Shown piece after piece: positions 32,101 through 44,100 of a DNA stretch of 64,000 bases; the stretch's first letter is position 1, and every line of letters begins with the position of its first letter. The notes below the pieces were generated by a model. It ran no database searches. It was not told the DNA's origin and saw only the letters and a list, made by a program, of their open reading frames with translations. A program made the position numbers and the translations under genes. Source of the DNA: Pseudoips prasinana (Eukaryota; Arthropoda; Insecta; Lepidoptera; Nolidae); contig OX621246.1 of the NCBI GenBank assembly GCA_951640165.1, forward strand, positions 36,474,501 through 36,538,500, in the 5' to 3' direction.

Positions 32101-35100
32101 CATGGTGACCAGATGTTTACAGTCGTAAACAACTACACTGCTGTAACGAACGTAGTTACTTATGTAAAATCTGGTCAGTGATTTGATGAAACTGAGTCTG
32201 ATGCGGAATCTTATATAAAAAAAACATATGGGGCAGTTTTGGGGACTACCGATAGGAGTGAAAACTATTATTTACACTTCTAAGCTAATTCTACTAATAT
32301 TATAAAGGCGAAAGTTTGTGAGTGTGTATGTTTGTTACTTCTTTACGTCTAAACGTAGACGTCTAAGATTTTAATAAAATTTGGTATGGAGTTAGCTGAC
32401 ACCCTGGATTAACACATAAGCTATAATTTATAAAGTTTAATGCGGATATAACCGCGGGCCACAGCTAGTCTACAGTATAGTGGTAATTAGTTTTACAAGA
32501 TTGTAGAACGAATGAACGAAGATTATTTCATTCGTTATTTCTGAATCATTCATTTCATTCATTCATTTATTTTTCTCTTACTTAGTTTAATTTGTGATGT
32601 ATAATATTTGCATGCTGTGTTTACTTCAAGAAGGTCGTTCACTAAGCTTTTTTATGAAGAATTTGTATTTATCTTTTTATTTTAATATTGTGTACGGCCA
32701 GTTTAGTAAACCAAAAAAAAAAAAAAAAATGATCATACCATTTCAGTATAACTTTTTCAATCTTTGTGTCATAATAATATAGCGTTATATTAAGTTTAAT
32801 AATCCTACTAATATATTAATGCGAAGGTATGTGAGTATTGGTGTATGTTACTCTTTCACGTAACAACTACGGAACGAATTTTGGTGAAACTTTGTAGTAA
32901 TATAGCTTATTTATCCAAATAACACATAAGTTATAAAGCTTAACGCGGGTGAAACGGTGGGGCACAGCTAGTGCTCTATATAAATAATATATATACAAAA
33001 ATAAAATAAGTTAACAAAATATATTCACAACCTGGCGGTTGGTGCACGGGTATGTCAAATTACATACCAATTAAGCAGTTAATTCTTATACAGTACTAGC
33101 AGCCCGGTACGTGCTTCGCTACGTATAAGGCAAAGTAATAAAAAAAATGCTAAAAGATGTTGATTTTACACTTTTTCCAAGACTTTTTTTAAATTTTCTC
33201 CACGTACAAACCTTCCCTGGACTTCCACGAATAATTCAAGACCAAAATTAGCCAAATCGGTAAAGGCGTTGTTGAGTTATAACATTACAACGAAAAGTGG
33301 CATTGATTTATATATAATAGGTCTTTACCTATGAAATTGCCGTTTTGTATGAAAAAATTTAAACGAATTTTTTTCATGAATTTTTTTATTTGTATTAATC
33401 GAAGTAATCACCCATGCAATCAATGCATCTTTGCCATCGCAGTGGCAGTTTATTGATGCCCTTCTTAAAGAAATCAGCTGGACGGGAGGCAACAAATTCT
33501 TCAAAGGCATTTTGTACTGCCTCTCGGGTATTGAATTTTTTTCCCGCCAAGAAGTTATCCAAATTCTGGAAAAAGTAGTAGTCTGTAGGCGCAAGGTCTG
33601 GTGAGTAGGGCGGATGACGGAGAGCTTCCAACCCCAGTTCTTGCAACTTGGAGACCGTCTGCTGTGCAGTATGAGGTCGCGCGTTGTCGTGCAGGAGCAG
33701 CAGAGACGAGCGATTGACCAATGCTGGTTGGAGATGCGCCAGCTTCTCCATCATTGTGCTCAGTTCTTCACAGTACACATCTGCAGTAATGCTCACCCCG
33801 TTTGGTAAGAAGCTGTGATGAATCACACCGGCGCTAGACCACCAAACAGTGACCATCACTTTTCTAGGGGTAAGTTTTCGTTTAGGGCATTGTTTAGGTG
33901 CTGAACCAGGATCCAACCAACTTGCTGAGCGCTTGCGGTTATCAAACAGAATCCATTTTTCATCGCAGGTAACAATGCGGTTCAAAATTCCTTCATTTGT
34001 GTGTCTGTTGAGCAGTGCAAGGCACGTCTCGACGCGTACTTCGCGCTGGCGATCATTGAGTTCGTGGGGCACCCATTTGTCAAGCTTTTTTACCTTGCCA
34101 ATTTGACGCAAATGGACCAATATTGTTTTGACGCTAACGTCGAAAGCTGCTGCTAATTCAGCCGTAGATTGTGTATCATCAGCTTCCACAACCGCCTTTA
34201 ATTCGTCATTGTCGACCAAAGTCTTCGGACGACCGCGAGGTTCATTTTTCAGGTCGAAATTTCCAGAACGGAAGCGAGCAAACCAATAACAGGTGGTGCG
34301 TTGGTTTGTAGTGTTAGCTCCGTAAACGTCGTTGATGTTGCGTGCCGCTTGTGCCGCGTTGCTGCCACGACGGTACTCATATTCCATAATTACTCGAATT
34401 TTTAACGTATCCATGATGACGAAAAAGATTGAAATGCGATGAAAATGTAACACTAATCAATAAAGAAATGACTACTTTTGGAAAAAAGAATCCATGTTTT
34501 TAAAATAAAATTAATTTGAAATTAGAATTCTTAGCCAAACAAAAATTATTTTGATTTGAAATGGCCAGTACTGCAGAACGGCAATTTCATAGGTAAAGAC
34601 CTAATATATATAGATGAAGAACTATAACATTTGATTTCCGTTGCTTGGAAAAATGTTGCTAAATCCTTAATAACAAGTAATTTTAGTTCTAAGTATTTAA
34701 TAATAAAATATAATAGCCAGCGGCTAGTGGCAACATTGCTGACACAGATATAGCAGGCACTTTGTTATCTTTCCCGTATCCATAATTAATCGATAAGTAC
34801 TTAAAAATGATTTTGAGTATCTTGTTTAGAGGATGAACACTATTTATTTAAGGATCTATTGTTTCAGTGTGTGTAACGTTGACAACGTTACAAACACAGA
34901 AACAAAGGTAAAGGGCATATGTAAATAGAAAACAGAATAGGTGTTAGGTAACATTTATAGTCAACTAGCTGTGCCCCGCGGTTTTACCCGCGTTAATCTT
35001 TATAAATTATAGCCTATGCGTTAATCCAGCGCGTCAGCTAACTCCATACCAAATTTTAATAAAATCGCATCAGCCGATTAGACGTGAAGAAGTAGGTAAC

Positions 35101-38100
35101 AAACATACACACTCACATACACAAACTTTAGCCTTTATAATATTAGTGTGATCACATACATTTACTAGTGTTTCAACATAGGTGTTTAATTGGTTTATAA
35201 ATAAATACATAAAATATTTTAGTTAATTATACACAACTTTATTATTAATTTTAATAATAAAGTTGTGTATTTTATGTACTGGTATGAAGTATCTATAGTT
35301 TTCACGAGTTTTATTCTAAAACTTATAGCCTAGTGCACCTACCATATTTTATCTGCATCACTCCAAGGTGAACTGGCACTGGCAGATAATGCCTCTGGAA
35401 TTAAGTTCGTTGTTGTCACAGATACCTAGGCGACACTGAAAGTTTTTTAGAACTGGCCACTTGTAAACGAAATAATAAAAAAAAAAGTTCAAATTTTGAA
35501 AATGGAACTCCTTGCCAATATTATGGTGTAGGTATGTATTTATTCATTTGTTTGATTTTTCTTTCATTTGTGTCGTGTCGTGTTGTGTGTTGTTTACGAT
35601 TTGGCGGCAAATTGATAATTGTCTGTGTCACGTCAGTATGAATTTTACGCGAGAAAATTTTCGTGCACTGATTTTTTATGACTTTCGCTGTCGTTTAACT
35701 CAACAAGAAAGTTATGATAGACTTCGATTGGCCTTACATAATGAAGCCCCATCTCGTGCCACTGTTTACATCTGGTTTAATGAGTTTAAACGTGGTCGCA
35801 CTAATCTCACCGATGATCTGCGTGAAGGACAGCCTTCTACGGTGACGACTGAAGATAACATCAGTGTTGTGCGGCGTATGATAGAGACTGACAAAAGAGT
35901 GACTTATCAGCAGATTCGGACAAGCTTAGGCCTCGGTATGAGTCAAGTGCACAAAATCTTCCATGAACATTTATCGGTCAGGAAGTTTGCAATGGCATTA
36001 GCGGTCAGAATTCATGTCTTTAGTGTTCAATCATTGTCAAATTATGAGATACTTCATAATTTGACAGAGGCGAAAAAACTCCGTCGTGTTAATTTAACGG
36101 AGGTGACTCAAATGCTGAGTTCGACATACTTACGGGTGACGAAAGCTGGATTTATTGTTATGATCCCGAAATTAGGAGACGGTCTGTGTCTGGGTGTTTC
36201 CTTCCAAGGAGTTTCCAACTAAAGTGAAGAGAGGTCGAAGCGTGGGAAAAAAGATGGTGGCCTCGTTCTTCGGAAGGACAGATCATCACGCAAAAATTGT
36301 TTTAAAAGATCGAAAAACAGTTACTGCAGAGTGGTACACTAACAATTCTTTGCCACTTAGAAAAAGTTCGGGAGAAATGACCTCGCAGTAGGATCCTCCT
36401 TCACCACGACCACGTGTCGTCGCACACCGCCAAGCAAACAATCGACTACTAGACGACGTCAGACATTATCATGCGTACCGACGTGTAGTAGCGTTTGGTT
36501 GCGACTTCAACCACTTTAAATGTCATCAAAGAGAATATAAACAATAAGTTACCCTCAATACCCTCAATCAATAAGTTTAAGGTAGCTATGTCGATTATTA
36601 AAAAAAAAACATATTTTTTTCCCCAGGAAAGGTTCAGTAGGTGCTTACTCTCCATCCCCCGGACTCCGCATCGTCCGAGCCCGGGTGGCGCAGTACATCG
36701 AGGCGCGGGACGGAGTGCCGGCCAGCCCTGACGACATATACCTCGGCTCCGGCGCCTCCGACGTGATCAAAGCGGTTCTCACCATGTTCGTCGAACCCGT
36801 GGAAGGCAAACCTCCAGGTATGTGTATTTTTGTAACAGATTATGGTTATTGCCGAGGTAGATTGCATAGCTTTTTTAAAAGCAAGCATTTGATAAACACG
36901 CCAACAGCACAAACACTGAACGCGCATAGTATTGCTTAACCTCACAGATCAATTCCGGAACGGTAAGAGCAACGGGAATATTCGCAATATTCCTTTCATA
37001 ATACCAATACAAAGAAACTTATATTCTTTACCAACGTACAGACGCCAGCACATACAGCTATCCCAATCTGTCAGATTTCTTTAATAGATTTCCACCTTTA
37101 TCACATTAGCATAAGGTTCACTTTCGATTGGGGAAATGTGACAGATTGGGGTAGCTTGATGTGCTGGCGTATGTACATAGTAAATAATGAACAGTTCTTG
37201 CTAATGAAATTGAACAAAACTTTCGACTTCTGACTCTAAAAGGTTCCCGAGCAAAGTTCTGTACTTACCTGCTTACAAGGCAAACATTTACTTCACAAAA
37301 CATAACGCTCGACTACCAACTAACTTTCAGTCAATATTAGTTTATACCGATATGTTGACTTTTAAGATACTCCGCCAAATCAATCTGGTTACAATAATAT
37401 TACAAGGCTATGAACGCTGCCGGGCAACTTACAAAATTAATTTTGTGTTGTCTTGGGCAACTGTTCTAATCAAATGAGGAGAATTTTAGTGCAAATGTGA
37501 ACCGCACCGTGTCTCATCCCGTGTCGCGCTGACGTCATGCGACATCGTGCAGATTTTGTAACAGCAATCTGTTACTAAATCTCAGTTATAATATTATTTA
37601 CAGTTTTAATAATATTGTAAGGTACTGTAATTAATAATTTGGCCTTATTTACAATGTTATAAAATTTACATTATACATAGAGATCTGTTTTAAAAAACAA
37701 ACTGAGATTGCAAACGCTGCAAAATAAGCTTATACAGGCGGGTCCATATACACATATGTCATTTGCCCGATCCGATTACAGTATCCGTATCGCCAACGCG
37801 TATCATGTTCGCATATGTGGACGGGTGATGATACGCGTATCATGATAGGCGATCTCAATACCCCGTTATGTTACGGCCCGTCCCATGTCATGTCGGTTTT
37901 TGTCCGATCATCAAAGGTGATGCAGATACGGGCGTTGGTCAGTGCAGTGTGGACGCGTTCATCACTCACTCGCGTTGCACGCTTTGTTTCGGTTGCACGT
38001 ACGCGTAATACGGAGCAAATCGAGGCGTCCTCAACTTCATACGGGGCTTGATACGTACCTAATACGCTGATACGGATATGGTGATCGGAGAGGGCAAATG

Positions 38101-41100
38101 ACACATATCTGGACCCACTTCAAGGAACTAAATCATTACGGTATCTTCACCCCCACCGATATGTAGTACGCTTAAACTTAGATTTTCAATATATCACAAT
38201 TTATTTGTTTAACACAAGCATGCTAATGCTCGTTATTTTTTTAATCAGCATGCTAATTAAAAAAATAGCCTTAGGACATATCCACGGTACACTTTATAAT
38301 AATTTATCGAATTACCTAAAAGGAATAAAAAACCTTGTCCAGAATTTAAAAATCTAATCTATTACTTACAAAATAATCATATTTGATAAACATACACTAA
38401 AATACACATATACCTTTAGGCAAAATATCAAAATACCCTCATATACTCCTATACTTGCCTCTGGTGCTTACGTTCTTGTTCCCGGCGAAACAATAATAAT
38501 AGTTTCGAAAATCATAATAGTTACCCAGCAGAATTATATTTATTATACCTAATTTAAATCATTAATGGTCTCTGTATTTTTATATTGAATAAATAAGTAA
38601 TATTTTTAGTTAATTGATTATTTTTGCATTCGATTCTGATATTTTTATTTTAAAGTATCCTAGCTGTGCAAGTAGAATTTAAATATCTATCCCGCAAAGA
38701 GTTTAATCAGAAAGAAAATCGGAAAAGTTTGTTGAAGATACTTTCTTCAATTTCCTACAGAGAACAGCGAGGGCAGAGTTATATAACGGGGACCAATATG
38801 AAGCAGCTACATTGAAGTAGCCCAGCTTGGGATCTGTCCTTGTCTGGTGGCGACAAGCTTTTTTAATTTAGTATTTGACTGCCTCGTTGGTCTAGCGGTA
38901 GCATGTTAACCCGCAGAGAACGAGGTAATGGGTTCAAATCCCGGGTCGGGCCAAAAGTGATATTGGGTCTTTTCTATAAAAAGAAAAATTCAGCATCAGC
39001 CCGAAGTCAGTGGAGTTGGCGGTATTATACCCCCGTGCCTCGGAGAGCACGTAAAGCCGTCGGTCCTGTACTTACCTCTTTCCGGTCAGGTCTCTAGGCG
39101 TCCCATCGGATCATGAGAGTGATGGAATAGAAAGTGCTCCTGTGTTTGTGCACTATAATATGTCCCTTCATTGAGACTGGCGCCGTGGCCAAAATTCGGC
39201 TAGGAGGACATGCTATGTTATTAGATCATATCCTCCGTTTTCACTAAAAACGTCAAATAAGTCAATTTCTACGACATTATGTTTTTCCTTCTGCAGCGGT
39301 GATGATTCCCATTCCCCAGTACCCGCTATTCTCTGGCACCCTCTCGGAACTCGGCCTTCGTCAAGCAAACTACTATCTCGATGAAGACGACGAGTGGGCC
39401 CTGCAAGTGCCGGAACTGGAGCGGTGCTGGAGGGAGGCAAGCGAGCAGGCTTATGTCCGAGCGCTGGTGGTGATCAACCCTGGCAACCCGACTGGACAGG
39501 TGAGTTAATCTATAAAAAGGTTTCTTTTTTTAGTCAGCAAGCATACGGTCTGCCTGATGGAAACTGGTTAACGTGATATGACGCCTGCAACTCATATTGA
39601 ATCAACTCACACGTTGATGACCATTCTCTCTCCCCAACGAGGTGAAGATGCAAGGACCGTAATAATTAACATTGCAATATATACAGCAAGAAACATGGTG
39701 GTTTTAGACATTTAGTTATATCATTAAACTTTATGTTCTCTATGTGAAAGCGGGCTAGATGCACCGAATGAACACAATCACAGAAAGTACCTACTTTGCG
39801 CGAGCGAGATTAGATGCTGCACTCGTTTTTTAGATAAGGTATAACTGTCCTTATTTGCAATCTAAACATTTCGATTGATGCGACGAAATGCCTGTAATAC
39901 TAATTTTACTTAATATCATATATGTAGGGTTTTGAATTTAATTGCATTTCATATAATACGGCTTACAATTGAAGACAACTATTTAGACAAGATGAAAATA
40001 TTTTAAAATAATTATGTTGACATTTAGTATTAGAAACCTAAATAACCTTTGGCAACGCGGCGACGTAAATATTTTCAATTTGACTAAACCATACTAAACC
40101 AATGTACAGACGCCAGCACATCAAGCTACCCCGATCTCTCAAATTTCCCCAATTGAAAGTGAACCTTATGCTTTTGTGATAAAGTTAAAAATCGAATCAA
40201 ATCAAATCAATAATTCTTTATTGCAAAGATAGGTAGGTACATTGCACATTCAAGGGTGTTAGTGATGTTGAGGTCGCTATGTCCAGCCGGTTAGAGCATG
40301 CAATTATTATAAAATAAAAATAAAATAAAATAAAAAAGGTTTTTATTCACGTAGACTTCAAAAAAGCGCTTGTAAATAGTCAGAACATGTTTGTAGTAAT
40401 ACAGTTATTAATTCTAGTTACTTATTACAGATATTTAGGTACACGGAATGTTAAAACATTTATACAATTTATTTTAAAATGGTAGTGACATTTAGCTAGC
40501 TTGTATTAAGTTATTGTCAAGGAGATTATGTTTAGTTGAAGTTTTTAATATTCTAATTGTAAATTAAGTTTTTAAGTTTCTATTATTTTTATATTAATGT
40601 TACAATGTCATTATTTTACAGAAAATTACAATTAAAAACATTATATACGTAAATGTCACACTTTTTACAGGTATCGATAGTAATACATTTATAGAAATCA
40701 TAATAATTGAATACAAAGTTATATAATAATAAATTAAAATAATTACCTAATTAAAAAAAAAGAGAGAGAATAAAAAAGAATCGATGAAAGAATTTTGACA
40801 GATTGGGGTAGCTTGCGTCTGTACTATAAATTATATTAAATAATAATTCTAAATTATGAACTTCAGATCTTATATTAATCTATTTTGACTTAGAATTATA
40901 TTTTTACTATCATTGGGTCTCCCCACAAAATGGACCTACGATTATACAAAGGTCGCAGGTTGCCGTTGGATGCAGGCAGCGCAAGACGAGGCTTTAGGGG
41001 GTGCCTCTGTCGAGCAGCCTGGTGGACGCCTTTTGGCTGATATGATGATGAAATATAGCTTTATTGTTTAACTTGTAATACTACAATCAATGTTCTATTT

Positions 41101-44100
41101 ATAAACGCTTTTCAAAAACTATATTTATTTATAACCTAATGACTTTCGTTCCATCGAACGCTTTCGTATCGTCAGAATAGGCATAACCCGCGTCTTGCTT
41201 GTTATTCACTATAGCTATAATTAATTCCAATACTTGGAAATAACCTATTTAATTATCTTCCCTGGATCCATTATCTTCACTGGAGATACCTGGAGTGAAA
41301 CCTTCGATGCTGCCCAAAATGGTCTCAATACTGTGACAGCTCTTTTGCATAGTAACGTCTTATCTTTGAACATAAGTAAAACAAAATTTATGTGTTTCTC
41401 ATTTCGAAATCTAGACCCACCAAAGGACCTCTCACTGATTGCGCACTCGTGCTCGGATTCAAATAATGGACTTTGCACATGCACGGCATTACAACAAACA
41501 TCTACTTTAAAATACCTCGGCATCGAAATAGACAGCAATCTAACTTTTAAAAAACATATAATATCTTTAAGTGGTCGGTCGGTAAGCTACTGGTTATTTT
41601 CAAAAAACTTCGACATGTTCTTGATCCAAAACTATTAAAAATGACATATTTTGCTTTGGGCCAATCAATTTGCACTTATGGTATTTTGGTTTGGGGAGGA
41701 TCCCCAAAAACTACACTAAGACCCATAGAAATAGCTCAAAGAGCACTGCTGAAAGTGTCTACATTCAAACCCTTCTTATACCCAACAAAATTATTGTATA
41801 ATAACTGCGAAGTCTTAACTATACGTCAATTATACATCCTCAGCATTGTTATGAGACAGCATAATGAACTAACGTTTGACAATAAGGTTTTGAATAAACG
41901 AAAATCTTACAATATTTGTAAGCAACGCCATCAGTATCGAACCTCATTTGCTCAAAGATTTTATGGTTTCCTAGGCCCATTTCTGTACAATAAAGCAAAT
42001 AAGCAACTTTGTATATACCCTGACAAAAAAGAAAAAGCCAAAAGAAAAGTCATCAACTGGCTTCTAAAACTATCATATGATGACACGGAAAACCTTATAA
42101 ATGTTATAAAATAAAACTCAAAAAATAAATTAGTACCAAAACTAATTAAATACACAGAATTACGTGATCTTACTCTCACACACACACACGCACACACACA
42201 CATACACACACACACATACATACACTCACATGAACACGCACACACACACTCACACAATAACCTATATTAGTTTTATGTCATAGAATAAACTTTTTAGATT
42301 ATCCGGAGAGAGCCTGGAGTTCTGTAGTACAGGTCTCGACCTAGTTCAGACTCCAGACTCTCACAAGGACCGATAGCAACGAAAATTGTTAACTAGATAT
42401 TTTTATTTGTAAATTCCTTGTGAGATGTTAATAAACATATATTAATATTATTGAAAAAAAAATAAAATAATAATAATGTGCATTCTGAATGTCAATGATA
42501 TTCCAATAATGTATTAAAAACCTAATAGTATTATTCACCGCAGATAAACTCTAAATTCAACAATGAATTAAATTGTAATAGTGAAGTTAGTCATGTCGAT
42601 GTGTGCGCCGAACTACCCGCACAATTCGAACTCATTAAACTTGCAAATTTGTTGGGAAAACGATTGATTGATTCCGGGTTCACTGTGAGAAATATACAAT
42701 TCATATCTACTCGTATGCAAACTAATGTTAAATTATTCATGATATGAAATCGGATACAAATATATGAGCAATACTTTTTTGTTTGTTTTGAATTTGTTAT
42801 GACACCAGATACATTTACATTATGCAGCTACAGTTTTTCGGTTAGAAGTGGCCATTTTCAATGTAGACTAGCCAAATACTAAGGAAGTACAGTTTAAGAA
42901 TGTCTGTGCAATCTCTAATTCCTAAAGAAATCCCATGGGTCTGGCAGGATTGCTTCACGTGGTCTCCGGGACACGGGCGTGTCACTCACGGACTGATGAC
43001 TGCTACTGTGTTTTAGAATCGGGATTGAGCCGAGATTGGTATCCAGGACCTGATTAAATACCGTTGAACACACTCTCTGTTTGTCGGGTCTATGTTTTTT
43101 AAACAGTGTTAAATGCCCGATACTAAAACATTTGAAACAAATGTACATATAGTATCGACAAATATAAATTTCATTGGCGTACATAAACAGTTCACGAATG
43201 AATGTGAACACCTAAATAAATCAGTCGACACTATTTGGGCGTGAACGTAAACGTCAATATATTCTGAGTGCGTTTGTATGTATTGGTATTAATTAATCTC
43301 TGCGAACATAAAATCGTACGTAAAACCCAAATTTGTTGATGCGCGACAAGTTGTTTTTTTTTTTAATAATTCACTATTCACATACTTGTAGAACAATATT
43401 TTTAGAGAAAGCGTATTTATTAAGTTTCTAAATTAAAAGAAAAAAAATCCTTATGTTTTTTTTATTCGTGTTCCCGCCTCAGCTAGTATTTACCATCTTT
43501 TATGGTGCAATGTTTAAGATTCTATAACAAACTTCCCAGTGATATCCGAGATGTCTACAAGTAAGTTTAAAAAAAATATAAAAGCAAAATTGTGTAGCAG
43601 GGCTCAGGCTTCTGATTATTTAAGTGACAAAACAGCTTGGGATTGAGTCGCTCTAAATTAACACATTTAAATCAATTTAAATACAATGTAATTTTATGTA
43701 AGAAATAAATATTTAAAAAAGGTTTCCTACTGAGTTTTCTGGCAGTGTTTTTCAGTAGCTGCCACGTCATGCACTGCACGGCAGGGTAAAAAAATATTGA
43801 CGATTCCACACAAATGTAATATTTGTATGGAATAAATGAATTTGAATAAAAAATACCAAATAAAGTCACTGCTGGGCAAAGGCCTCTCCTAAAGATCTCT
43901 ACAATTGAGAACATAAAAGAGCTCATAAAACCGTCGGTCCTGTACCTGACCTCTTTGCGGGCAGGATCAAGACACTGATGGAATAGCAGACACTAGAGCA
44001 CTATATAATATGTTCCGCCCGATGGATAGTCTACACTGAGACTGGCCGCCTTGGCTGAAATCGACATCTATATATTTAAAAGAAAGTTGTGTTAGTTACA

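Larger units (their letters stand above)
33098..34615 (-). mobile_element. Helitron-like H3, split by mariner near its 5' end
   Basis: The + strand starts CTAGCAGCCCGGTACGTGCT, which is the reversed 3' end. The body runs to about 33317 (…TGATTTATATATAA). Its 5' terminus (ATATATATAGAT) lies beyond the mariner near 34604-34615. It is a different Helitron-like family from H2. Confidence 0.55.
41230..42455 (+). mobile_element. Jockey-superfamily LINE, 5'-truncated
   Basis: The last third of a reverse transcriptase ORF is followed by a 3' UTR. The UTR carries a CA microsatellite (42173-42256), CCTGGAGTTCTGTAGTACAG and a final AATAAACATATATTAATATT / poly(A). The ORF is broken once (stop at 41636-41638, downstream frame from 41641). 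Confidence 0.7.

Noticed and set aside
26519..34601. Segmental duplication as explanation of the two identical mariners
   Set aside because: Similarity stops exactly at the TA duplications and the flanking elements differ, so independent transposition fits better.
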